A stretch of DNA of 64,000 bases from Clostridiales bacterium UBA1775 (GTDB lineage: Bacteria; Bacillota; Clostridia; Monoglobales; Firm-18), in the NCBI GenBank assembly GCA_002314595.1, contig DCGP01000041.1, forward strand, positions 1 through 64,000, given 5' to 3'. The translations under genes were made by a program, and so were the position numbers. The notes under the pieces were generated by a model. It was given only the letters and a program-made list of their open reading frames with translations, did not search any database and was not told the origin of the DNA. Numbering within the stretch: position 1 is the stretch's first letter; every line of letters begins with the position of its first letter. Below are positions 15,786-24,880 of the stretch, piece after piece.

Positions 15786-16020
15786 AACTGTGTTTTTAGC
15801 CTGTGCATTTTTTCCTCTATTTTAGGTTGGGGAAAAATAGTGAGGTTTGTTCAAAATGCTTGCATGGTCTGTGCATTTTTCCCTCTCTTTTTGTTTTGGA
15901 AAAAATAGTACAGATTGGACAAACTGAGGCAACCTGTGGTTGCCCTCCCGAAGGCGTATATAGATACGCCAAGTGGCGAAGTTTGTTCAAAATGCTTGCA
16001 TGGTCTGTGCATTTTTCCAC
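15786..16020. repeat. Structured intergenic repeat, copy A
   Basis: This gene-free stretch holds a perfect 38-bp direct repeat at 15845-15882 and 15981-16018, and a degenerate third start near 15800. Between the copies lie nested dyads: GGACAAACT near 15917 faces AGTTTGTTC near 15980 with one mismatch; inside it are hairpins GGCAACC-TGT-GGTTGCC and GGCGTAT-ATAG-ATACGCC. As RNA this would form a three-way junction. Related units lie at 42834-43220 and 45261-45284. The short frames through it are made only of repeat sequence. Confidence 0.75.
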
Positions 16021-16029
16021 AGCCCTATA

Positions 16030-18246
16030 TTACCTTGCGTATAAGCTTCTGTTTACAAATTCCATTTGAATATCCTTATCAAGGGCAATGAATTTTGCAG
16101 AAAAGCCACAAACCCTTACAACTAAATCCTTGTGCCTTTCATGGTGAACCATTGCGTCCTTCATATCCTCTACTGTGGCACAGTTAAGCTGCAAGGATTG
16201 AACGCCTGATTTTGCTATTGACCTTACCAAGCTTTCGCACAAGTCAAGTTCGTCTTTTTTAAATGACACTGTCATATTTATTACGCTGTTTCCACCATTT
16301 TCCGTTGTATCAATGTGCCTTATGGAATTTAAAATAGGTGTGGAATATTCCATAGAATGAATATGTGATGGAGCATAACCTCTTGCAAACCAATCGTTAG
16401 CCTTGCGACCGTCCGGAGTTGCCCTTAAATTTTTAATCCAATCGTACATTTCACGGTAAATCATATTGCCAATGGTCATATTTGCATTCCACATAGCCTT
16501 TTCGTCTAATGCCAGAAGTGATAGGTCGTGATTAAATCTTTTTGCAAGATTACAGCTTTCTTCCTGTTCATCGCCAAAGTATCCACATTTTTTTGCAAGT
16601 GTGTGAATGTCCTCGTATCCCTGCCAATTTGCCTTTAATGCACTTACAAGCTTTTCAAGTGTTATCAGCTTTTTATCGTAGCAAAGCTCCTTAATTGCAA
16701 GCAATGAATCGATAGTATTTGTAAAGCCTGTGCATATAATTTCGTCAACGTAATATTTCATTCCACCGTTGGTATAGTCCTTTTTGCTTTGGATACAAGA
16801 GTCGCAAAGTGCAGAAATAACCATTAGCGGTGAAACTTGCTTCCACATTTTTCTGCCTATATTTGCTACGGTACAACGAAAGTGCATAACGTTTTTGATA
16901 TTTTCCAACATTAAAGCATAAAGCTCCTCAAAGGATTTTGGATTATCAAGGGTCTTGATTTCATCAACATTTCCATCCCCATATAGTGAAAGCTCTAATA
17001 TTTTTAAAATATTAAAGTAACTGCAATGTTCATCCACCGATTGTGGAACGGTAGGCTCCCAACAGCCTAAAACTCCGTAGTTCCTTGCATCATTCAGGCT
17101 TACGCCTCTCTTTAAAAGTGCCGGTATTTGAACGTCATCATTTTCGTATAATATATTGGACTTACCTGACAAAATATCTGCATTTATTGCGTCTAAATAT
17201 TCCTTTGGCGAATCGGCACTAAACCTACATTTTAGTTTTGGAACAATAAGCTTTTCCTCTTTGTTTGCGCGTAAAAACATCAGTGTTACATCACTGCAAA
17301 AGGGCTTGCCCTCTAAATCACAGCCACCAAATGTAAATGAAAATGCAACATCAAATATGCCAAGGTCATCTTCGTCCTTAAAGACTCTGGCATACCACAT
17401 TACGCAAAAATCTCTTACTAACTCGTATGCCTCTTCCTTGGTAAGTATACCCTTTTTAATATCATTTTCGTAGTATGGTGTTAGCAGGAAATCAATGCGT
17501 CCCATACCCTCCAAGCCAACGCCCTCCAAGCTTGAAATGACATTTTGACAAAATCCAAAGCAATTAAGTGCTTCAAAAAATGTCTTTGGTGGTTGCCAAG
17601 GTGAATTCTTTGCACATTCCATAATCAGTTTGTATCTTTTAATTTTTTGAGTATCGTCAGTTTCTTCTGCAAGTCTTTTTGCCTCTGCAACAAATTTTTC
17701 TTGAATTGTCCTTGCTGCCATAATGCCCATATCTGCATTTTGCAAAAAGTCCTTTTCTTCTTGGCTTTTACAATCCTTTAAAGCATTAACAAGCTTGTTA
17801 TGTATGCCACAAAAGCCCTCTTTTAAAACAGATTCTATATTAAGTGAAAAATGTTGCCTTTCGTCCCCTGCCCTGCCTGCAAAGGTATACAGCGGAATAG
17901 CCCGATACCTATTATTCTTTTCACCTATTTCTGTACCTAAACTTTCTTCAATTTTATGCTTGTTCTTCATATATGCCCAGCTGCCCGGAAGTATTCCGGA
18001 ATATTCAATGCCCTCTGTTTTAGGTGGCAATGTGCCAAGCTCACAATAAAAGGGAGTGTTTTCAAAGATTTTTGCCCTACTTTCCTCTGCAATAACCTTA
18101 TACATTACGCCCTTTTGCTTATATTCGTTCATTGCATCGGTTACTTCTTTGTCATAACGAGCCTTACATCTTTTTGCATAATTTTCAAAGATTTCTATAA
18201 GGTCTGTATAAAAATATTTTTTAAATTCTTCTCTTAATTTATTCAC
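16030..18246 (-). CDS. Glycyl radical enzyme of the pyruvate formate-lyase superfamily, substrate unknown
   Basis: This protein of about 738 residues has the full glycyl radical enzyme architecture. The active-site loop reads YGVLGCWEPTVPQ, with the thiyl-radical cysteine near residue 395 and a glutamate two residues later. The C-terminal glycine loop is VVRVCGFSAKF, with the radical glycine near residue 714. The Cys-x-Glu arrangement is that of eliminating enzymes such as glycerol/diol dehydratase and choline lyase, rather than pyruvate formate-lyase with Cys-Cys. The substrate is unknown. No activating radical-SAM partner and no shell-protein genes lie in the window. I chose GTG 18246 behind AGGTGA; upstream in-frame codons run into the purA terminator. 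Confidence 0.85.
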   Translation of the reverse strand: MNKLREEFKKYFYTDLIEIFENYAKRCKARYDKEVTDAMNEYKQKGVMYKVIAEESRAKIFENTPFYCELGTLPPKTEGIEYSGILPGSWAYMKNKHKIEESLGTEIGEKNNRYRAIPLYTFAGRAGDERQHFSLNIESVLKEGFCGIHNKLVNALKDCKSQEEKDFLQNADMGIMAARTIQEKFVAEAKRLAEETDDTQKIKRYKLIMECAKNSPWQPPKTFFEALNCFGFCQNVISSLEGVGLEGMGRIDFLLTPYYENDIKKGILTKEEAYELVRDFCVMWYARVFKDEDDLGIFDVAFSFTFGGCDLEGKPFCSDVTLMFLRANKEEKLIVPKLKCRFSADSPKEYLDAINADILSGKSNILYENDDVQIPALLKRGVSLNDARNYGVLGCWEPTVPQSVDEHCSYFNILKILELSLYGDGNVDEIKTLDNPKSFEELYALMLENIKNVMHFRCTVANIGRKMWKQVSPLMVISALCDSCIQSKKDYTNGGMKYYVDEIICTGFTNTIDSLLAIKELCYDKKLITLEKLVSALKANWQGYEDIHTLAKKCGYFGDEQEESCNLAKRFNHDLSLLALDEKAMWNANMTIGNMIYREMYDWIKNLRATPDGRKANDWFARGYAPSHIHSMEYSTPILNSIRHIDTTENGGNSVINMTVSFKKDELDLCESLVRSIAKSGVQSLQLNCATVEDMKDAMVHHERHKDLVVRVCGFSAKFIALDKDIQMEFVNRSLYAR

Positions 18247-18269
18247 TTTATAATCACCTGATTTCCGAT

Positions 18270-18306
18270 AAAAAATGCTATACTTAAATTTTAACAAGTA
18301 TAGCAT
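18270..18306 (-). terminator. Terminator of purA
   Basis: A perfect 11-bp dyad ATGCTATACTT (18275-18285) / AAGTATAGCAT (18296-18306), with a run of T on the minus strand at its left end. It separates purA from the glycyl radical enzyme gene. Confidence 0.8.
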
Positions 18307-18322
18307 ATAATGTCAATAGCAA

Positions 18323-19618
18323 TCAATTATTTAATTGAGATTCTCTGTAAATAATTTCATCTCTGCCGGGGCCGTTTGAAACTATCTTAATTGGGAAGCC
18401 AATTTCCTTTTCAACAAATTCGATATAGTTTCTGCAATTTTCAGGAAGCTTGTCATATTCCTTAATTCCTCTGATGTCGCACTTCCAACCCGGTAAAGTT
18501 TTAAGTACAGGCTTTGCAATGTTTAGTTTATCGGTTGTTGGGAATTCCTTTGTAACCTTGCCGTCGTATTCGTAGCCTACGCAAACAGAGATTTCGTCAA
18601 GATATCCCAAAACATCTAAAACTGTAAAAGCAACAGTTGTTGTGCCTTGTACCATACAGCCGTAACGAGTAGCAACGCAGTCAAACCAACCCATACGCCT
18701 TGGTCTGCCTGTTGTAGCACCAAATTCACCACCATCGCCACCTCTGCGTCTTAATTCGTCTGCTTCGTCCCCAAAGATTTCGGAAACAAATGCACCTGCG
18801 CCAACTGCTGATGAATAAGCCTTGGCAACTGTAATAATTTCCTTGATTTCATAAGGTGGAATACAAGCGCCGATTGAACCAAAGCCTGCAAGTGTAGGTG
18901 ATGATGTTGTGAAAGGATAGATACCAAAGTCCGGGTCCTTTAATGAACCTAATTGGCCTTCTAAAAGAATATTTTTACCCTCTTTAATTGCATTGTGCAT
19001 AAATTCTACTGAATTGATAACATAAGGGCGAATCATTTCACGATATTCCTTTAATGTTTCAAACATTTCGTCAACGTCAAGTAAAGGCTTGTGATAAACG
19101 TGCTCTAAAATCAAGTTCTTGATTTCCAAAACATTTTTAACCTTTTCATAAAGCTTGTCGTCCTCTTGTAGAAGCTCCCAAACTTGGAAGCCGATTTTTG
19201 AATATTTATCTGAGAAGAACGGAGCAATACCTGACTTTGTAGAGCCAAATTGTCTGTCTGAAAGACGTTCTTCCTCGTATGTATCAAATAATCTATGGTA
19301 CGGCATTAAAACCTGTGTACGCTCTGAAACTACAATGTTTGGCTTTGGTACTCCACGGCTAACTACACTTTCAATTTCCTTAAACAATTCAGGAATATCA
19401 AGTGCAACACCATTGCCAATCATATTAACAACATTGCTGTTAAATGAACCTGATGGTAATAAATGTAATGCAAATTTACCATAGTTGTTGATAATTGTGT
19501 GGCCTGCATTTGCACCACCTTGGAATCTAATAACGATATCTGCATCTGCTGCTAACATATCAGTAATTTTACCCTTGCCTTCGTCGCCCCAGTTTGCGCC
19601 TACTATTGCTTTTACCAT
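18323..19618 (-). CDS. purA: Adenylosuccinate synthetase
   Basis: PurA joins IMP and aspartate using GTP, the first step from IMP to AMP. It is 431 residues, normal length. The P-loop-like GDEGKGK motif (12-18), the catalytic GANAGHTI segment, QFGSTKSGIAPFFSDK and TTTGRPRRMGWFD are all present. The partner enzyme purB lies far away at 57487-58917. Upstream, on the same strand after 32 bp, is the flavoprotein gene at 19651; a shared transcript is possible. Confidence 0.96.
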   Translation of the reverse strand: MVKAIVGANWGDEGKGKITDMLAADADIVIRFQGGANAGHTIINNYGKFALHLLPSGSFNSNVVNMIGNGVALDIPELFKEIESVVSRGVPKPNIVVSERTQVLMPYHRLFDTYEEERLSDRQFGSTKSGIAPFFSDKYSKIGFQVWELLQEDDKLYEKVKNVLEIKNLILEHVYHKPLLDVDEMFETLKEYREMIRPYVINSVEFMHNAIKEGKNILLEGQLGSLKDPDFGIYPFTTSSPTLAGFGSIGACIPPYEIKEIITVAKAYSSAVGAGAFVSEIFGDEADELRRRGGDGGEFGATTGRPRRMGWFDCVATRYGCMVQGTTTVAFTVLDVLGYLDEISVCVGYEYDGKVTKEFPTTDKLNIAKPVLKTLPGWKCDIRGIKEYDKLPENCRNYIEFVEKEIGFPIKIVSNGPGRDEIIYRESQLNN

Positions 19619-19650
19619 ATTAAATCACACCCTCTATATAAAATATAATT

Positions 19651-21039
19651 TTAAACAAGTTTACGTCCCATTAACACGCCCATTACAGACGCCATCATAA
19701 GCCCACGTGTCCAACCTGATGAATCACCCAAACAATGAAGTCCCTTAATGTCTGTGTTAAGGTCTTTATCCATTTTAACTCTGTTGCTGTAAAATTTAAG
19801 CTCAGGAGCATAAAGCAATGTTTCTGTTGAGGCAAAGCCCGGTACAACCTCGTCCATTGCCTTGATGAAGTTAATAATATTCATCATTGCCCTATATGGC
19901 ATTGCAGCAGTAATATCCCCTGCAACTGCGTCCTTTAAGGTAGGCTTTACGTTAGATTCTGCCAATTCCTTTGGCCATGTGCGTTTGCCCTCTAAAATAT
20001 CCCCAAACCTTTGAACTAATATATGACCTGCGCCCAACATATTTGACAGCTCTCCAACCTTTTGCGCATAGGCAATCGGTTGATTAAATGGTGTACTAAA
20101 ATTATGAGAACAAAGTATTGCCAAGTTAGTATTATCCGACTTTAATTCCTTGTAGGAATGTCCGTTTACAACAGCAAGGTTGTTGTCATAATTTTCTTGA
20201 CTGACAAACCCACCCGGATTTTGACAGAAAGTACGTACTTTATTCTTCCAAGGAGCAGGATGACCAATAAGCTTTGATTCATACAAAACCTCGTTAACCT
20301 TTTCCATAATTTCGTTACGAACCTCTACACGCACGCCTATGTCAACTGTGCCCGGCTCGTGTGAAATGTTATGCTCTGTGCAGATTTTTTCTAACCATTC
20401 TGCACCACGTCTGCCTGTTGCAACAACAGTTTGCTCTGCATCAATTTCAAGTGATTCCTTACCGTTTGTAACAAATGCACCCTTGCAACAGTCCCCATCT
20501 AATTTGATATTTGTACATTCGTAACCAAACATCATTTCCACACCGTTTTTAAGTAAATACTGTTCTATTGAATAGTATATGCTATGTGCCTTTTCCGTAC
20601 CCATATGACGAATTGGGCAATCAACTAATTTAAGCCCTGCCTTAATGGCACGCTTACGAATTTCCTTAACCTCGTCAGGATTGCTTATACCCTCTATGTG
20701 AGTATCTGCACCAAATTCAAGGTAGATTTCATCTGTATAGTTAATTGTCTGCTGTGCTGCATCTTCACCTATTAGGTTTGGCAAGTCCCCACCAACATCT
20801 GTGCTAAGTGATAGCTTGCCGTCTGAAAATGCACCGGCACCTGAAAAGCCTGTTGTAATGTGGCAATAGGGCTTGCAATTTAAGCACTTATCTGTTTTAG
20901 CCTTTGGGCAGCTGCGATTTTCAATAGCTGCGCCTTTTTCAACAATAAGGATTTTCCTTTTAGAACCTTTTTTTATCATCTCTATTGCAGTAAAGATGCC
21001 GGCAGGGCCGGCACCAATAATTAAAACATCTGTTTTCAT
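19651..21039 (-). CDS. FAD-dependent dehydrogenase (COG2509 type)
   Basis: A 462-residue flavoprotein with an N-terminal Rossmann FAD motif DVLIIGAGPAGIFTAIEM and a later GRRGAEWL segment. A Cys-rich patch CPKAKTDKCLNCKPYC (about residues 43-58) and GFSGAGAFSDGKLSLS are typical of the uncharacterised FAD-dependent dehydrogenases in COG2509. The C-terminus GLHCLGDSSGWTRGLMMASVMG closes the FAD site. The substrate is unknown. It has its own promoter at 21082-21110 and precedes purA. Confidence 0.85.
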   Translation of the reverse strand: MKTDVLIIGAGPAGIFTAIEMIKKGSKRKILIVEKGAAIENRSCPKAKTDKCLNCKPYCHITTGFSGAGAFSDGKLSLSTDVGGDLPNLIGEDAAQQTINYTDEIYLEFGADTHIEGISNPDEVKEIRKRAIKAGLKLVDCPIRHMGTEKAHSIYYSIEQYLLKNGVEMMFGYECTNIKLDGDCCKGAFVTNGKESLEIDAEQTVVATGRRGAEWLEKICTEHNISHEPGTVDIGVRVEVRNEIMEKVNEVLYESKLIGHPAPWKNKVRTFCQNPGGFVSQENYDNNLAVVNGHSYKELKSDNTNLAILCSHNFSTPFNQPIAYAQKVGELSNMLGAGHILVQRFGDILEGKRTWPKELAESNVKPTLKDAVAGDITAAMPYRAMMNIINFIKAMDEVVPGFASTETLLYAPELKFYSNRVKMDKDLNTDIKGLHCLGDSSGWTRGLMMASVMGVLMGRKLV

Positions 21040-21081
21040 AAAAAACTTCCTTTTTATAGATATTATTTTATGCCAAAGGAT

Positions 21082-21110
21082 ATTATATCACATAACATAA
21101 AATAATGCAA
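21082..21110 (-). promoter_or_regulatory. SigA-type promoter of the flavoprotein gene
   Basis: Minus strand TTGCAT (21105-21110), 17 bp and a perfect TATAAT (21082-21087). The promoter lies inside the dyad ATTATTTTATG / CATAAAATAAT, which might also stop upstream transcription. Confidence 0.65.
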
Positions 21111-21113
21111 ATA

Positions 21114-22106
21114 TTATCTTTCCTCTCGGAAATAAGACAATCCCAAGCTTTCCGGAGCTTGATTTTCCTTTTTATTACGAATACTTGTAATTACCAAAAC
21201 CACGATTGTAACTGCATAAGGCAACATTTCAAATAACTTTTTGGAGCTAACCGTAATGTTTGGAATATATGTTGGGATAACATACAAAGCACCAAACAGG
21301 AATGAACCAAAGATTGCAAGTGTCGGCCTCCATGTTGCGAAGATTACAAGTGCTATTGCCAACCAACCACGGTCCCCGAATGCGTTATTTGACCATACGC
21401 CGTTTGCGTAGTCCATTACATAGTATAAACCACCTAAGCCTGCAATTGCACTACCTATACAGGTTGAAACGTACTTGTACTTTGTAACGTTAATACCTGC
21501 CGCATCGGCAGTTTTAGGATTTTCACCAATTGAACGAAGGTGAAGTCCAACTCTTGTCTTATTAAGAACCCTTGCGCAAACAAGTGCAACGATAATTGCA
21601 ACATAGGTTAAAAAGCCATGTGATAGGAATATTTGACCAAACCAACCCAAGTTCTTTGCAAAGGGAAGTGAAGCCTTAAACAGATTACTTGTTGTTGTAA
21701 GTGCGATAGAAGGAACATCGCTGTTTGTAAGCTTAATAAGTGAGCCACCAAAGAAGTTACCTACACCAACACCAAATGTTGTTAGTGCCAAGCCTGTAAC
21801 ATTTTGGTTTGCACGAAGTGTAACTGTTAAGAAGCAGTAAATCAAGCCCATTAAAACTGAACCTAAAACACAAGCAAAAAGTGGAATTAGAATACCAAGC
21901 ACCGTGCTAAACTGTCCACCCTTTGTTGCGTCCTCATACAAGAATGCGCCGGCAACACCACTAATAGCACCTACGTACATAATACCGGGTATACCAAGGT
22001 TTAGGTTACCTGACTTTTCTGTCATAATTTCGCCTGTTGAACCAAACAAAAGAGGAATACCTTGCATAATTGCACGTTGAATAATTGTAACGATTGCACT
22101 AAACAT
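21114..22106 (-). CDS. ABC transporter permease, BMP-type nucleoside importer
   Basis: A 330-residue integral membrane permease of the BPD_transp_2 family with about nine transmembrane segments. The sequence GSTGEIMTEKSGNLNLGIPGIMYVGA matches YufQ/NupQ-type subunits. It overlaps the previous permease by one base (TAATG). With the other permease, the ATPase and the BMP lipoprotein it forms a complete nucleoside importer. Control by the guanine riboswitch upstream of xpt points to guanosine-type purine nucleosides as substrate; that is inference. Confidence 0.9.
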   Translation of the reverse strand: MFSAIVTIIQRAIMQGIPLLFGSTGEIMTEKSGNLNLGIPGIMYVGAISGVAGAFLYEDATKGGQFSTVLGILIPLFACVLGSVLMGLIYCFLTVTLRANQNVTGLALTTFGVGVGNFFGGSLIKLTNSDVPSIALTTTSNLFKASLPFAKNLGWFGQIFLSHGFLTYVAIIVALVCARVLNKTRVGLHLRSIGENPKTADAAGINVTKYKYVSTCIGSAIAGLGGLYYVMDYANGVWSNNAFGDRGWLAIALVIFATWRPTLAIFGSFLFGALYVIPTYIPNITVSSKKLFEMLPYAVTIVVLVITSIRNKKENQAPESLGLSYFREER

Positions 22107-23197
22107 TATTTATTCTCCCCTTTCGACTTTGTACGTTTAATTTGATAATTTAAGAAAAATTCAGAACCGATAATAAAGAAGATAATAATACCTGTAATAA
22201 TATCGGCATAAGAAGCATTCAAGCTAAATTGTTCGGAAATCTTTGTTGCACCATTTTCCATAAACACAATTAAGAATGAAGTTAAAATCATAAATATTGG
22301 ATTGAATTTAGCAAGCCAAGAAACCATAATAGCAGTAAAGCCTCTGCCACCTGCTGTGTCTGCCTTTAACGAATGGTCTGTGCCTGCAACCAAAAGCAAC
22401 CCTGCAATACCACAAATTGCACCTGATAATGCAAGTGTACGAAGCACAACCTTTTTGTAATCAATACCTATATAGTTGGCAGTATTTAGACTTTCACCAA
22501 CAACTGTAATTTCGTAGCCGTGCTTACTCTTTTTAAGATATATATACATTATAAGCGTTAAAACTGCTACGATAATAATATTTAGTAAATATTGTTTTCC
22601 AAAGAGAATTGGAAGCTGTCCCATTTCAAGAGGTCTTGGTGTACCTGAGCCCTTTGGCAAAGACCATTCCAATGTAAAGTATGAAACTATTTGAATTGCA
22701 ATATAGTTCATCATAAGTGTAAACAATGTTTCGTTTACATTCCATCTTGCCTTAAAATATGCAGGAATTACTGCCCAAATAATTGATGCCAAAACGCTGC
22801 ATACTACCATAACCAATAAAAGTAGAGGAGTTGAAAGCTTGTCCCCTAAGAAAATCATACATGCAGCAGTTGCAAGACCACCGATAAGCACTTGACCTTC
22901 TGCGCCTAAGTTCCAGAATTTCATTTTAAATGCAGGTGTTACAGCAAGGGATACACATAATAGCATTGCAACACCTTGCAACAAGCTCCAAATTTTACGA
23001 GTTGTACCAAATGAGCCTAAAATCATTGACTGATATACTTTAATCGGATTTAACCCTGTTACTGATAATGTAATTAAACCACACACAATCAAAGCAACTA
23101 AAACTGCAATCAATCTAACGCCCCATGACTTCCACCATACAAGGCTATCACGTTTAACTATATGAAACATTGGTTCTTTCATAAATAATTTAGTCAT
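22106..23197 (-). CDS. ABC transporter permease, BMP-type nucleoside importer
   Basis: The partner permease, 363 residues and BPD_transp_2 family, resembles YufP/NupP. Segments such as FKMKFWNLGAEGQVLIGGLATAACMI and GINPxxVVLRTLALSGAICGIAGLLLVAGT-like sequence are typical of this subunit. About nine transmembrane helices are predicted by eye. It lies 22 bp downstream of the ATPase gene and is translationally coupled to the next permease. Confidence 0.9.
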   Translation of the reverse strand: MTKLFMKEPMFHIVKRDSLVWWKSWGVRLIAVLVALIVCGLITLSVTGLNPIKVYQSMILGSFGTTRKIWSLLQGVAMLLCVSLAVTPAFKMKFWNLGAEGQVLIGGLATAACMIFLGDKLSTPLLLLVMVVCSVLASIIWAVIPAYFKARWNVNETLFTLMMNYIAIQIVSYFTLEWSLPKGSGTPRPLEMGQLPILFGKQYLLNIIIVAVLTLIMYIYLKKSKHGYEITVVGESLNTANYIGIDYKKVVLRTLALSGAICGIAGLLLVAGTDHSLKADTAGGRGFTAIMVSWLAKFNPIFMILTSFLIVFMENGATKISEQFSLNASYADIITGIIIFFIIGSEFFLNYQIKRTKSKGENK

Positions 23198-23219
23198 TGT
23201 TGATTATCCTTTCTGTAAT

Positions 23220-24752
23220 TTATTCCTCATCAAATGATTTGGTCATAAGAAGTCCGACCTCTTCTTTGGTTGTAGTTCTTGCATCTACAATTCCTGCAAC
23301 ACGACCGTTACCGATAACCATAATTCTATCTGAAAGTGCAAGCAATACGTCTAAATCTTCACCTACGAAAATTACTGCTACGCCCTTTTCTTTTTGTTTA
23401 TTAAGTAGGTTGTAAATTGTGTAGGATGAGTTAATATCAAGACCTCTTACCGGATATGCTGCCATTAGCACTGTTGGAGACAATGCAATTTCACGACCTA
23501 CCAGAACCTTTTGAACGTTACCACCTGAAAGGCGTCTAACCGGAGTTTCAATACTTGGTGTTACTACATCAAGCTTTTCAACAATATCCTCTGCAAGTGA
23601 TTTAGGCCCTTTTCTTGACAAGAACATTGACTTTCCCTTTTTGTAGCTACGAAGCATCATATTGTCGGTAATGTCCATATTACCAACAAGCCCCATACCT
23701 AATCTGTCCTCAGGAACAAAGGCAAGCCTAACACCTAATTCCTTAATTTGAACAGGAGTTTTGTTCCTTAAATTTTCGCTTGCACCGGTCTTTGGATTGA
23801 TATATGTAATAGCACCTTTATTTAGTCTTTGCAAGCCGGCAATAGATTCTAAAAGCTCACGCTGTCCACTGCCTGAAATACCTGCAATGCCTAAAATTTC
23901 CCCTGAACGAGCCGTAAAAGTAACATTGTCCAAAACTTTAAGTCCATCACGATTTTTACACATTACATTTTCAACAATAAGCCTGTCTTTAACGTCCTTT
24001 GGCTCTGTTCTGTCAATGTTAAGAGTTATCTTTTTACCAACCATCATTTCGGTAAGTATGCTTTCGTTAGCGTCCTTTGTTTCGATTGAGCCTATGTATT
24101 CACCTTTACGAAGTACGGAAACTCTGTCGGACAAAGCCAAAACCTCATTAAGCTTGTGAGTAATAATAACAATAGACTTGCCACTTTCACGCATACGACG
24201 TAAAATGTTAAACAACACCTTAATTTCTTGTGGTGTTAACACAGCAGTAGGCTCGTCCAAAATCAAAATATCTGCACCACGGAACAAAACCTTGATAATT
24301 TCAACAGTTTGCTTTTCGGAAACTGACATTTCATAAATCTTTTTGTTAATATCAATATCAAAGCCGTACTCTTCGCAAATCTTGTTGATTTCCTTTGAAT
24401 ATTCGGCAATAGAAAACTTTTTACCGTCCTGCAAGCCCAAAACTATATTTTCAGCGGCAGAGAAAACATCAACTAATTTAAAATGCTGATGTACCATACC
24501 GATTTTTAGATCAAATGCGTCCTTTGGTGAACGGATTGAAACCTCTTTACCGTCAACAAAGATTTGCCCTTCGTCAGGAAAATATATGCCGGCAATCATA
24601 TTCATAAGAGTAGTCTTACCACTTCCATTTTCCCCTAAAACCGACAAAATTTCGCCACGATTGATAGTCATTGAAACATTTTTGTTTGCAATAACCTTGG
24701 TGCCGAAAGCCTTAGTTATATTTTTTAATTCAATAGCAGGTGTTTTTTCCAC
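23220..24752 (-). CDS. ABC transporter ATPase with two nucleotide-binding domains, nucleoside importer
   Basis: A 510-residue fused ATPase of the YufO/NupO type. Domain 1 has Walker A GENGSGKTT, signature SVSEKQT and Walker B ILILDEPTA. Domain 2 has the degenerate Walker A GISGSGQRE and the signature RLSGGNVQK, followed by AAYPVRGLD, a pattern usual for this family. The start is GTG 24752, seven bases after a perfect GGAGG. A codon upstream at 24770 would place that ribosome site inside the gene. It lies between the BMP lipoprotein and the permeases. Confidence 0.92.
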   Translation of the reverse strand: MEKTPAIELKNITKAFGTKVIANKNVSMTINRGEILSVLGENGSGKTTLMNMIAGIYFPDEGQIFVDGKEVSIRSPKDAFDLKIGMVHQHFKLVDVFSAAENIVLGLQDGKKFSIAEYSKEINKICEEYGFDIDINKKIYEMSVSEKQTVEIIKVLFRGADILILDEPTAVLTPQEIKVLFNILRRMRESGKSIVIITHKLNEVLALSDRVSVLRKGEYIGSIETKDANESILTEMMVGKKITLNIDRTEPKDVKDRLIVENVMCKNRDGLKVLDNVTFTARSGEILGIAGISGSGQRELLESIAGLQRLNKGAITYINPKTGASENLRNKTPVQIKELGVRLAFVPEDRLGMGLVGNMDITDNMMLRSYKKGKSMFLSRKGPKSLAEDIVEKLDVVTPSIETPVRRLSGGNVQKVLVGREIALSPTVLMAAYPVRGLDINSSYTIYNLLNKQKEKGVAVIFVGEDLDVLLALSDRIMVIGNGRVAGIVDARTTTKEEVGLLMTKSFDEE

Positions 24753-24829
24753 TTGAATACCTCCAATCAATTTTCTTTGGAAAAGGTGCAGAAAAATGCT
24801 GTACCCTTTACAAAAAACATAAAAACCAA

Positions 24830-24859
24830 ATAGGTGGAGAAGAAACCTACCCCACCTAT
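24830..24859 (-). terminator. Hairpin between bmp lipoprotein and ABC genes
   Basis: An 8-bp dyad ATAGGTGG / CCACCTAT with T-rich sequence after it on the minus strand. It may be a leaky terminator that sets the binding protein above the membrane subunits, as is common in ABC operons. Confidence 0.5.
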
Positions 24860-24880
24860 AAGTTTTTATTAAATTAAATT

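Noticed and set aside
15845..16018. CRISPR-like direct repeats
   Set aside because: Only two full copies with a ~98-bp spacer that itself carries repeat-family hairpins, and no cas genes; the 42.8-43.2 kb copies also have no unique spacers of regular size.
15803..16069. 88-codon plus-strand frame and 67-codon minus-strand frame (15817-16020) in the repeat region
   Set aside because: Both consist almost entirely of the direct repeat and hairpin sequence, have no ribosome site and no recognisable domain.
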